Source: Saccoglossus kowalevskii (Eukaryota > Hemichordata > Enteropneusta > Harrimaniidae). From it: 42,243 bases of DNA. Positions 10,263-23,600 of this stretch are shown here, piece after piece. The notes under the pieces are model-generated. The model had not been told where the DNA came from, ran no database searches, and was given only the letters and a program-made list of their open reading frames with translations. The DNA lies in assembly GCF_000003605.2 (NCBI RefSeq), contig NW_003130860.1:138385-180627 (forward strand). Direction: 5' to 3'. The position numbers and the translations under genes are program-made. The number at the start of each line of letters is the position of its first letter. The first letter of the stretch is position 1.

Positions 10263-13150
10263 CAAATAACCTATAGATACAACAAAACAAAAAATACATA
10301 AGATGATTATTTTACATTCATGGTAGAAAAATGCATTAATTAGGAATAACAAACAGATTACCTTATGATAGGTCTCCACAGACATAAATTACTGAAACAT
10401 TTGTGGTCAGAAAATGTAATTATAAAAATGTCACAAACGTTAAATTCCCTGAACCATTTTAAACTTCATATACTTATTACATAATAAGCGAGATTGTACA
10501 ATCTCAATAATAATGTTACCTTATAAAGATTATGCCACGTATACAACTATTTCTTTGTAATGAATTGTTTCAATATTTGGCATTCCTGTTCTGTGTAGTA
10601 TTTAACTACTTCACCAAAACTATGTTCATAATATATGCATTTTTTTTAAATGATGTGTAAATTATCTCCATATAATAGTAAAAGAGTGCTATAAATAAAT
10701 GTAAATCTTTTCCCCGACATAAAGCTTTATCTCTTTGATTTGATGTATTTATGAGTAAAAAATTCAAAGAATAGTTCATTATAAAGTAAATGAGAATTGT
10801 GCCAAAATATTTATAGAAATAGTACAATGCGAAAATCTTGAATATGTAAAAAATAACACCTTTTTTTAAACATGCTGGACCATTTGCATTTGAAGGACCA
10901 TTTGTAATGGGTACACACTTCCGACTAACGGATTCTTATGAACAGTTATCAGGCGTGTGACATACTATTGAACATTTTCTGGTAGTCACTTGTAGAATAT
11001 AATGCGGCGTATAACTCAAATTAATGGCACTGGCAACTGTAATGTACATATACACCCATTGAAATACCAACAAGACCAATGTACACAGCAGCATCACGTT
11101 TTCTAGTGAGTTAAACAATTTATTCAAGGACCTCATTCAACATTAAAGTATATGACTGGTAAAAAAAAAACGAATAAAGAATACCTTGTAATTTCCTCGC
11201 GAATATAGTTAATGAAAGGATTATGCGTATGTTAGTCGTCGCTTTTATATTCACTGTTATGATAGTTGCTAATATAATTGTATTTAATGACATGTTATAT
11301 CTTAATATGTTATAACAATTTAATTTGGACCTCAGTATATGTTGAAAATTATAGTATTGCATGTTTTTAATCACTGTGGACATACTCAAACAATAATCGA
11401 TACATGTCTTTCTCATCAGTTGAGCAAAATAGGGAATGTGTCCAGATGATGTAAAAGTGGTAAATTTAAAATTTACGAATGAATCACCAGATGATTACTC
11501 AGATAAAGATTTCAATTTGAAGAAAGAATCATCTGAGAAATATTTGAACTGTTCGATTTCGATCAAGAATTAATGTCACCTTATTGTCTGAAAAGCAAAT
11601 GAAACTACATTTTTTCGTAGTTGTTGCTTGGAATTACTTGAATCCATCATATTACAATGTTACCTAGAACTTTCCCTAAAGTGTGACACTAATGTTACTC
11701 AAACGTCAAGTATGTTTGCTATGTGGAAATAAAATTGAACCGAGCGATTATATTGGTTGAATTATTAATGAGTTGATTTGCAATCTCGCGCTCGAAATGG
11801 ACAGTTAACAATATCGCTTGTGTGGCAGTAACAATTTACGAGAGTATCAGCGACTTTCGCGAATGCTGTGCAATAATTGGATCGCTGAAATTGCTAGCTG
11901 GAAAAATTAAGCGGCTTCCACGATATATTGCAAACATATTTGACGTTAGGGTAGTGATAGCGATCACATAAGAGAAAGTTCTGAGGCAATGATAATGGGT
12001 GATCAATGTCATAATGTTTCAAATAATCAACCAGTAAGTATACAAAAATAAACTCCTAATATCGTGAAAATTTGGAATAATTTGTCATGAATCCCTGTTC
12101 GAATTGTATAAATAACACGAAGGTTCTAAAAATTGTCTAGTTGACATAGTTTGGGCTTGAAAATAAAAGTTTCTCAACTCCCAAAAAATTGAAAAATAAA
12201 CCCAAGAACTTTTGTCTCAACCCTAACGTTACACTATCAGGAACATTTACAATTCCCTTAAAATAAACTGTTTGAAATTAGAATAGAAGTGTAGCCAAAA
12301 TACCGTGTACAACCGCATGTAAAAAGACAGTGTTAAACTGTCAAAGTAATTTGCCTTTAATTCATTCAATACCAACATCGATTGCAAAAATATACATCTT
12401 GGGTTTTAATATAACATCAGGATGGATTCAACACAGTGACTTAGTAGGTAGAACTTACTGACTTTCTCCATAAATATAAATAGTTTAATATATAGATTTC
12501 ATTTATACACCTGTAAATAAATAACAATAACAAGTCAATATCATCATTTCGAACATGTTCAGACAAAGTAAGTGAAGATTATGGAGCGACGTTAACTTGT
12601 TGATATTAGTTCTTGCATATGCCGGGGAGGGACGAATTATGTATTTTTTCTTACAACAAAAGCCAGAATTTGAAGACATTTCACGCCAATGATTTTTAAC
12701 TTTAACGTTGGGTGAACGGCTTGTTGTCATGTGTTTATCATATCCATGTTCACGTTCATTTTGAGAGTTGGTTTTCGAAGAACAATGACACTAATTTGCT
12801 TATAACGAGTACTACACATGTATAAACGTTATTCGGGAAAAACATGTTTTATAGAGTTAATATTTAATAAAGATAAATATTTAGCAAAAACCAACCAACC
12901 TTATTTAGTTATTTCTTTACTTTTCCTTGACACTCAACTGCTCCTTTTTCGTCTGCGTGAGAAAGATGGTGAAAACATTTCCTAATTAAGTCGTTTATCT
13001 ACACAAAACGGGAAACTATTTTCGAGTCCATAAACCCAGAAGAAACTGACAATTGTATTTTATTCATTCTATGAAATATTTTATCATATTTACATGAGAA
13101 ACACTTGAAATTAGGGATAAAGAAATTTTCAAATATTAGTTCAATTCTTT
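10263..13150. other. Gene-free AT-rich stretch with one CpG-richer patch
   Basis: Mostly AT-rich with no supported exon. At about 11760-12000 CpGs are more frequent. That patch ends in an ATGGGTGATCAATG start-like context followed by CAACCAGTAAGT, a possible donor. This could be a short first exon on the plus strand, but no partner exon was found, so it is not called as a gene. Confidence 0.4.
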
Positions 13151-13806
13151 ATCAAATCTTGTATCTATTTGCATTAACCCGGCCTTTCAAATAGCATGGG
13201 TGGTCATCAAATCTTGTATCTATTTGCATTAACCCGGCCTTTCAAATAGCATGGATGGTCATCAAATCTTGTATCTATTTGCATTAACCCGGCCTTTCAA
13301 ATAGCATGGATGGTCATCAAATCTTGTATCTATTTGCATTAACCCGGCCTTTCAAATAGCATGGGTGGTCATCAAATCTTGTATCTATTTGCATTAACCC
13401 GGCCTTTCAAATAGCATGGATGGTCATCAAATCCTGTATCTATTTGCATTAACCCGGCCTTTCAAATAGCATGGGTGGTCATCAAATCTTGTATCTATTT
13501 GCATTACCCGGCCTTTCAAATAGCATGGGTGGTCATCAAATCTTGTATCTATTTGCATTTACCCGGCCTTTCAAATAGCATGGATGGTCATCAAATCTTG
13601 TATCTATTTGCATTAACCCGGCCTTTCAAATATCATGGATGGTCATCAAATCTTGTATCTATTTGCATTTACCCGGCCTTTCAAATAGCATGGGTGGTCA
13701 TCAAATCTTGTATCTATTTGCATTTACCCGGCCTTTCAAATAGCATGGGTGGTCATCAAATCTTGTATCTATTTGCATTAACCCGGCCTTTCAAATAGCA
13801 TGGGTG
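13151..13806. repeat. 55-bp tandem array, twelve units
   Basis: Twelve units of TCTTGTATCTATTTGCATTA, ACCCGGCCTTTCAAATAGCA and TGGGTGGTCATCAAA repeat from 13157 with a 55-bp period. Variation is slight: TGGGTGG or TGGATGG, CATTAACCC or CATTTACCC, and one single-base loss near 13505. The high identity suggests recent amplification. An open frame across part of it reflects repetition only. Confidence 0.97.
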
Positions 13807-14546
13807 GTCTGACACTTATGGGACAATACTAATGACAGTGACAGATTTTCTTCGGATACGTCCAGAAAATAGTGTTTGTTATATATAATATTCGAATAAA
13901 GACGGCGTGTCAGATAGGATTCGACGGTATATGTTTGTCATAGTATAATTGTTTTCCAATGACATGTTATTCAATTGAATGAACACAGTCACGTTATAAA
14001 AATTGTAATCAGAGATAATACTTTATTTCTGTATGTACTAGTCTGAGATGTTTTCTAATGACATGTTATTTAATGGTTTGTGTAACATAACATGGTCACT
14101 TTATTGCCTGCATTTCATCATCCATAACATATGTATTAGAAACTGTAGCTTGGGAAACCTTTCTAGATTCTGAAATGGTGGGATATGTTACTAGACCATC
14201 GCATAGATGGAGTAACAATTATGGTAGTGGGCATTAATAAGGTTCAGGTCGAGTTATATGTTATATTCACGTTTTTATTATTGAGGGTTAATGCCATAAG
14301 AATACAGAAAAGAAAAAACACATCGGCACTGGACGATTTTTCGAGGAAGTTTGCATTTTTGCACCGGTTTCCATGATGAAATTATTTCTTTATATTATAA
14401 ATCTTCGCTCGATGACATGGGATGAACATGTTGTATAATGTTATTGATATAATTTCTAATAAAAAATTACATTTAGTTTAGTGAGTTCACAAATGGAAGT
14501 TATATTCATGAGTTGACAATGATGTAACTGAAATCTGAAATCATAC
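13807..14546. other. 3' flank of the PDE9A-like gene
   Basis: On the minus strand this follows the last exon I can see. If transcripts read through the donor at 14546 the protein would end two codons later, and this stretch would be 3' UTR. Minus-strand AATAAA signals (TTTATT on plus) lie at 14100-14105 and 14022-14027. No further exon was identified. Confidence 0.35.
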
Positions 14547-14663
14547 CTGGTTTCTGCTTGTTTCAGCTGGCTGGTCCTGGTCATCTTTCAGCTTCATCTC
14601 CTCGTAGTGCTCTTGCGCATCTCGCAATGGATTAACCATGACAACATCAATCTCCGAGAATAA
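14547..14663 (-). CDS. PDE9A: PDE9A exon, end of catalytic domain and C-terminal tail
   Basis: The acceptor is TTTACAAATCAG-like, with AG at 14665-14664. The 39 codons begin [13 protein letters not shown] and end in a polar tail, [14 protein letters not shown]. The first half aligns with the human stretch starting LFPMVEEIMLQPL and contains HYEEMK against human RYEELK. The exon appears to end with CAG followed by GTATGA, a fair donor. Without splicing, the frame stops at once (Val, stop at 14541). Which form is used cannot be told. The intron before it, 14664-15165, shows nothing recognisable. Confidence 0.88.
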
Positions 14664-17600
14664 CTGATTTACAACGAAACAGAATAGGATATATGGATAC
14701 GTTAACTTATTCAAATCATGTATAAAGTAAGCAAGAAGGGTGTGATGACATTTTTGTAATAATTGGACAGTATATGTTATTATAAACATAATAGTCTCAA
14801 GACCTTAATAAAGTTATATGAATAATCTCAAATTGCATATTCAGGCCATCAAATATACCTTGAGACTCAAATACAACAACAGTTTTCACAGATTATTAAA
14901 TCTTACACGTATACACCTCAAATTGGATCCTTTTCATTGCTCATTTTCTAACCCACGCAATAAATGCCACAATAAACTGCCCATTTATGGTGTGTCAGTG
15001 TGCCGTAGTAAGCCTGTCTGCAAGTGGTGAAGGCTCTTGTCGTAATGACAAGTTGGGACCCGTGTTGCATGTTATAGTTTATATGTTAGTCTGCATCTAG
15101 AAAACGGAAATAATATATTTAACGCACATAATCATAATTAATTAATTTAAATAAAGGTCACGTACCTTAGCAACAGCTTCAAACATTGGAATGAGTACAA
15201 ATTTGATAAACCCGATTTGGGCAGTGGGTTTGGTCACCTTGTCACGATCCATGAAAGGAGCTACAGGCAATCCTTCTGATTTTTCGCGGTCGCTCTGAAA
15301 GGGAATTGTGTAATATTGAGATGGATATCGCTAACCAATAATATATATATAACAAATCATAGATCATATATATAGTATATCTGTCATATAAGAACTATTA
15401 GCACTTTGAATGCCAACGTCTACTTTTGCCATTTTCCACAAAATAAACACATTTTTTTCAAAAATTTGGTTAAAAATGCAGCCAACTGGAAATTATGCTT
15501 ATTCGTATTTTTAAGTCTGTATAAAGTTTGTAAATAAGTTATTTAGTTAAATCTGCGTCATATTCGATAGGGGTTCCTCATAACGTATACAATATGTGTA
15601 AAATTCATTGTTTATTTACACGAACAATTCTAACGGATAGAATGATAAGATGGCAGAGTTGATGACGTAGTCAGACAAAGATATTACCCGATACGGAAAT
15701 CTGTGATTTGTTAACATCAAATTAACATAATGGCAGCTGAGTGTTACCTGCATGAAGTATTCTTCCAGTAGACAGTCAACCCAAGGTTCAGATATCGCCA
15801 TGGGTCTAACCTCGTTAGATATGTCACAACATTTGATAAGAACCATCTTCAACTGCAAGAAATGAACAACGTACGAATGTTATTATGGTTGGAGATTTGT
15901 ACTAATGAACCTTAGATGAAAATGGCCACCGAGATCTCGCTGAGAGCGAGAGAGCCGCGAGACTTATTTTGTGTACATTCTTCTTCATTATCGGACCATT
16001 AGCTGTTTCTTAACCTATATGAACATGGTATTTTTGACGGATGACGAGAGAGCATGATTTGGAAATATATGAGATATTAACATGTTGTTTACTTACTGAA
16101 TTTAGGTGGTCTTCATTGGAAAAGTTAAAACCATTTTCAACCTTTGTTTTAAACGAGTCGACTATTTCACTATGCCTTGCCATATCTGTGGCTAGTATTA
16201 ACATAATCATTCCCTGTAATAGAAATAATCAGCCCTTCAATACATGGTGTTCGCCATTTAAATATAAACCGTCTCGATACAGTGTATTTCATGAAGGCGT
16301 GAATGTTTTATATAAAATCTTGGTAAATCTTTTAGAAATTTCAAATGATTTTGAAACCAATTTAATTAATCGCAAATCTCTAGCGTGGCAGTATGGTGAC
16401 AGAGGAATGATCGATGAATGAAAAATGCAAAAAAACTCATGGGTAATGTTCCTATTTACGTTTTCACCGAAGTCAGAGATACAACAGAGTATAGCGCAAA
16501 GACTTATAGCAAGGAGATTGCAATTACACGTCACAGAAACACCTCGTCACTAGACTTATGGGAACGATGTGTTACGAGATCTTACTAAAAATTGAAATTA
16601 CGTAATCATAACGTCATCCAGACATCTTCGCCAGCCAAGATCCATTTATTCACCCGAAGCCTCAACATTAACCCTTGGCAAATTTCCCCACAATTCACTG
16701 TATGTCGCACGCCCTCAAACGATCATAAGACTCACTTGGGCTCATTTGCATCACCCAATCAGAACTCACGATAGAAACGACACATTACTTGGTAAAATCA
16801 TGGTAAAGTTAAAATGGTGGAATATAGAATTGAACGTGTTGCTAGCTTTTTCTCTGTGAACGAGCTTACACTGACAGGTGGCGCCAGCTCCTTGCTAATT
16901 ATTTCACCTCCATGACAGTCATAAATATGTTATAGTTTTTGTTATCTATTTGATATGTTTATTTATTTATTTGTCCTAAATGAACGTCTTCATGGATTAG
17001 GCAATGTTTAGTGACGTCACCAAACCCACGTGACTCACCTGTCTGATTCTTTTGAATAAATCAGCATCAACATTAGAGAATATGTTACATTCGGGTTGGG
17101 TCATGACTTGAAACGCCACGGCACAATGGTGATTCTCCAGTGGGGAGATGTCGTTGTATCGAACAGCTAAATCTGTCCTGGCATTGATCTGATATCTACA
17201 GAAACAAATATTAATGATTATTAATTATGATTATTAATATTACGAAATGAATATTAGTACTTCATTTGACCCTCTTCTGCTTTACTTGTGATGTGTGTGA
17301 TTAGTGAGTTCGAAGCAATGGTATCGATGAAGATATGTACTCGTTATAGCCATGGAAGGTACCTTCTATGTTATAACAAACATCGTGACGTCGAGCAGTA
17401 AAAGTGTCACCTGGTGAAAGGTCTCGATCGTGCAGTGTGTATACTTAAAGCGGGGAAGTCGTCACCTACGCATGCGTCAGGTGGCCATAGCGTGTCATTG
17501 TTTACAAACAAGCCTATCCATGAGCCTTTGCGTTCTTAGCGTGTGTTGTTATCATCGCTTGGGACTCAATTCTCACGTGTGCGCAGGTGACGACTCTACC

Positions 17601-20600
17601 GCTTTAACATCAATGTTTTCAAAATGATATTCGACAAATATATTTGTTCAAGTATATCATGACCAGTGTAGCTCACATTCCAGATATTTATGTTCTATTC
17701 AACATAAAATAAATTCATTGCAAGTTTAATAAGGTCATACTATCGACAAAATAATCCTATTCATTTTATCTTTATAAATATTTATAAATTTTAATGGAGA
17801 TTGAATCCTCCACCGAGCGTGATTCACAATGACGTCATTAGAAAAAGTACCAATGTGATTATATCGGTCAACTGAAAGTTTCAGTTTAAATTATGATATT
17901 TATAAATATTTATAAAAATGAAAGGGACCATGGCTTGTATAGTCGATACTACATTCAAATAATGAAATAATAACTGAGTAGGGTAAATAAAAAAAGACAC
18001 AATAGCCCTATAAATTAGATTCTCTAGGAGGACAGACATTAACAAGTGGAAACAATGCAGTGACTACAAGCATCACGGTTAATCTTGATATACACATAGA
18101 CACTGAAATAAATTAACATATAATTTATATAAAATTCCATTGAAATTAAATGCAGCTGAAAACTTCGGTCACTTGCAAAATATATAGGAGATGGTATACC
18201 AGACCTAAAACTAACGATGTAAACCGTCGATCATTTATTGAACTCGATCGAAGCATAAGGTAGATCGGCGTTTATATAAAATGGCAGCTAAAAAGTTGAT
18301 TTAGTCAAAATGATTAGACATACCCATTAGTTTTAACCAAAATTATTCGTTTCTAATGAAGTGCACGTCATCCAATCAGACTATTCGTTTCTGTGCCATA
18401 CATGTCAACTAATCAGATTATTCGTTTCTATTCACGTGTGTCGCGTACATCATCCAATCAGATTATTCGTTTCTGTGCCATACATGTCAACTAATCAGAT
18501 TATTCGTTTCTATTCACGTGTGTCACGTACATCATCCAATCAGACTATTCGTTTCTGTGCCATACATGTCAACTAATCCAATCAAACTATTTGTCTCTAC
18601 TCACGCACGTTATCCAATCTGAATATTCGTTTCTACACATGCATTGTGACATACATATCGACTAATCAGATTATTCGTTTCTATTTACGTGTGTCGCGCA
18701 CATCATCCAATCAGATTATTCGTTTCTGTGCCATACATGTCAACTAATCAGATTATTCGTTTCTATTTACGTGTGTCGCGCAAATCATCCAATCAAATTA
18801 TTCGTTTCTGTGCCATACATGTCAACTAATCAGATTATTTATTTCTATTTACGTGTGTCGCGTACATCATCCAATCAGATTATTCGTTTCTGTGCCATAC
18901 ATGTCAACTAATCAGATTATTCGTTTCTATTTACGTGTGTCGCGCAAATCATCCAATCAAATTATTTCTACTCACGTGTTGTTGTATCCTGGATGATCCA
19001 AATCGTGGCAGATGCACGCGGTTAACAGAATCACAATATCCAGCGGTGCCATCTTTGATTGCAAGTTACACAGGTTGATCATGCCGTACATCATTTGTGA
19101 CACACAGAAACAATGTCTGAAGTTATGGAATGGATTGTTGCGGTAATTTTCCTGCACACACAGCTGTAACAATGAATGTAGTGATTCAAATATGCCGATT
19201 TGACGTTTGGAGTTGTTCTTTTTCAAAATACAACACACGTTTTAAATGGCGCCCTCTAGCGACGTAGCGCGTCTGTGAAGTCAAAATGACGTAGGCGATA
19301 TCGTTCAAATGAATAACCGTGATTGGTTACATAGACTTAAGATATATCAAATTTCTAAAAACAGTATTTTTTTTTATTGATGACGATCACAAATCATGGC
19401 GCCCAGTACAACTATTAACGTCACAGAATTTCTTCGTCGTTAGAGGGCGTGTCGCCTTGAAGGAACTATGTGTTATGTTACTGAATCTTTCTTTGACAGG
19501 CCCACCTGAGGCGATCAGCCACCAACCAACACCACTATATCATTGATTCTAAAAATACGTTACTTACCAACCACCGTTTCAACACGATGGGATTCATGTT
19601 AAATTCTTGTACAAGACCAAGTTCATGGTACATATGCTCCAATAAACTTAGCATCTAAAATACAAAGATTTGTTCAAGTTACTAATAAAATAGCATATTT
19701 GGAAACCTGAATTCCAAATAAGAAACGACGCTATTCTAAAGATGGCGCTTGTGTTTTTATAACTAAGTGCAGCTACTTTCCCTGTTAAGAAAGGCGAATT
19801 TCAAATAAAGAACGATTACGTGTTATTTCCATGATGGCGCACTACAGCAAGATACTGTAAAATACTTTATTTTCATTGGATTATATTTTTCGCTATTTTC
19901 ACTGAATCACAGCTTTCCAGCAAATATACTATTTTTGTTATATTTTGCATTTAACTTGTCAAAAATTAGTGAAAATAAATTCCATACAAAACACCCCAAA
20001 AAGTCGTCCGTCGAATTCAGCGAAAATTAATTCAAGCTAAAATATTTTACAGTACATTGTAATTCCATTAATTTTCACAATCTTGCTATACACTAATAGA
20101 TATACACACTCCGTTTTATGAAGGGGTAAATGTTTTTTAGATATAAAATTTTCATAAATTTCAAATGACAGCTGGAATTTGACCAATCACACCACCTTAT
20201 CAAATGCATGGCAGTGTGAATCATTGTTTTATATAAATCTTATAAATGTCTATTAAACCCGTAAGTATAATGGTAATCATATTATTACCCTCATTGTGTT
20301 TCCCCGGACATAGACTATTTTCCCAGAAGTCCAAGGTACGGCGTTTCGCATCATGCACGCGCCGTATACCGGATATGGGGTGCAACGTGAACTTGCACGT
20401 GTGATATTATGCTTGAATGTAGATAGTACCAATCGACGTGACAAAGTAACAATTCCCTTTTACCGAATATTAGCAGACTGACTTATTTGTCTTTGTCACC
20501 CTAAAACAGGTAGGTTTCTTGCTTGCATCTCCGTCTCACTACTTCCGGAAAAGTGGTCTATCCTCTAGGGCGGAGCTACGTCTCAAGACGGTCCACGTTG

Positions 20601-23600
20601 CTAAGACGCGCACCACTGTACCATGTATTTCTATGGGATCTGTGCGCGCTGCTGAGGAACGCGGAACGCCGGTGAAAATTCGAGAAAACAACAGGAACTC
20701 AACTTTGAAGTAATCCTAAACAATCAAATTTACATGAGTTACACACGTAGGGGTAATCTTGTTACACTGTTCAGGGGAGTCTCAACAACCATCCCAAAGT
20801 ACCGTTTTCTGAGAGTTTTCGGCCTTTGTTTTCACCGTGATGGGTGCCAGGCGGTGAAAATGCTCGGATGTTCGCCCCCGAGGATACATCACAAATAGAA
20901 GAAAATGCCCTCAGGCGGCCGGAATACTCACTTCGTTAGATTCCCAGTGCCATATGTCGAATGTTGGTTTCTTCAAGTAGTCAATGGTTTCTTGAGACAA
21001 AGTGTACTAAGCAAGCCCAACAACAGAACAATATAGGTTATAAAAAATACATGTGTTAAAGTGGTTAAAACAGAAATAACAAAATGAAAATGGTGTTCTT
21101 TTTCTATAAATCACGCCATCTAGTGACAAAGATTTTTTATGACATTAATGGGGGGGCACAAAAGCTGTTCAAATCGTCAAATCTTCATTGAAGGAGATTG
21201 CGCTTTCGACAGATGTTTCCATATTTAGACGATAAACCACTACACAACTAAACCCAGTGGTCGTCGACATTGCCTTCATCCTTATCACGGTTACTTGTAA
21301 CCGTGTCGACATTTTAATGTCACAGTAACCTTCATCACTAGATTTATAGCTAGCGTGTGTACATGATCCCCACTCATAGAATACGATATTCCAACACACT
21401 GGACCATGTACCGTCAGACGACATTAATTTCTGATAAATGACATATTTCATAATAAGAGAAATCTGATTAAAATGAGCTCCACTGGTTTTTCGGTTTCCC
21501 TGGTTTCTCCCATTGCAGTTGGCGAGAGGTCTGTTTTTGGGTTACTGACAAAACATAAAGATGACACAAATCGTTTGTACACAACATCTTGTTTTAATCA
21601 GATTGTGACAAGGGTGGAGTGTTTCAGCCAAAACCTGCCCTCAACGGCAAAGTAATTCGATCTATTTGTTTTTGCGATCAAAAATACATATAATTTGTCG
21701 ATAATTTGGCATGTAATTTCGATCTGAACATAAAAAAACACTCATCACTGCCGTATACACGTGAGCTATTTCTCGCACACTTCCACAAACAGTACATGAC
21801 CGTTGAGGGGGTAAACCCTGTCTTACCTTGGGATATTTGGGAACATCCCGTTTCAGGTTCAACTTCTTGACATCCATGCCATATGCGCTGCAGGAGTTAC
21901 AAAGTTTGATATATGTGCTGTCAATATAGTAATACAGTGGAATAGTGCGTTGTTAGTTGGGGAGGGGTGGTTATCAAGGGACGGTGCTGCTACATTCATA
22001 CATGTGAATTTGAAAGCTTAAAGCGAGGGAGTTGTCACCTGCGCATGCGGCAGACGGCCATATGGCGTCGTTGTTTACGAACACGCGTCTACCCTTTAGC
22101 CTTTGTGTTTTAGCGTGCGTTGTTATCGTCGCTTGGGACTCAATTCCCGCGCGTGCGCAGGTGACGACCCCTGTGCTTTAAATTATTAGTTTCAGATGGG
22201 GTACATATACACACAATGACAACACAGGACTGAGAGAGATTGCCTTTAAATTACGCATGCTAGTGTCATGGCGTATTTAACGTTGAGCATACAACTTATA
22301 AATCAGCTATTTTTACTATTACATTTTATATTCTGGCGTATTACAATGTTCTTTCATTCAAGGTTACTAGTAACCGTGTTCTATTACATTACCAAGCGTG
22401 ATAGTTATACTACCAAGCATAATAAATATACTACGAAGCGTGGTAAATATACCACCAATCATAATGTATATACTACGAAGCGTGGTAAATATACCACCAA
22501 GTATATCAAATATACTACCAAACGTGATATATATACTACCAAGCATAACAAATATACTACGAAGGTTGTAAATATACCACCAAGCATAGTAAATATGCCA
22601 CGAAGCGTGATAGATATATTACCAAGCATAATAAATATACTACGAAGCGTGGTAATACACCACCAAGCAAAATAAATATACTACGAAGCGTGGTAAATAT
22701 ACCACCAAGCATAATAAATATACTACCAAACGTGATATATATACTACCAATCAAAATAAATATACTACGAAGCGTGATAAATGTACCACCAAGCATAATA
22801 AATATACTACAAAGCGTGATAGATATACTACCAAGCATAATGTATATACTACAAAGCGTGGTAAATACACCTACAAACATAATAAATATACTACAAAACG
22901 TGATAAATCTACTACCAAGCATAATAAATATACTATGAAGCGTGGTAAATAGACCACCAAGCATAATGAATATACTACAAAGCGTGATAGATATACTACC
23001 AAGCATAATAAATATACTACGAAGCGTAATAGATATATTACCAAGCATAATAAATATACTGCCAAACGTGATAAATATACTACCAAGCAAAATAAATATA
23101 CTACCAAACGTGACATATATACTACCAAGCATAATGAATATACTACAAAGGTGGTAAATACACAACCAAGCAAAATAAATATACTACCAAACGTGATATA
23201 TATATACCACCAAGCATAATAAATATATTCGAAGTGTGATCGATATAATTCCAAGCATAATAAATATACTACGAAGCGTGGTAAATATACTACCAAGCAA
23301 AATAAATATACTACGAAGCGTGGTAAATACACAACCAAGCAAAATAAATATACTACGAAGCGTGGTAAATATACTACCAAGCAAAATAAATATACTACCA
23401 AACGTGATAAATATACCACCAAGCATAATAAATATACTACAATGCGTAATGGATATACCACCAAGCATAATACATATACTACGAAGCGTGGTAAATATAC
23501 TACCAAGCATAATAAATATACTACCAAACGTGATATATATATACCACCAAGCATAATAAATATATTCGAAGTGTGATCGATATAATTCCAAGCATAATAA

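Noticed and set aside
11990-12045. Possible first exon starting ATGGGTGATCAATG and ending before GTAAGT
   Set aside because: Only one plausible donor and no partner exon on the plus strand downstream. A chance match cannot be excluded.
20519-20713. 64-codon plus-strand frame in a CpG-rich patch as a small gene
   Set aside because: It lies in a PDE9A intron with no recognisable domain and no splice or initiation support.
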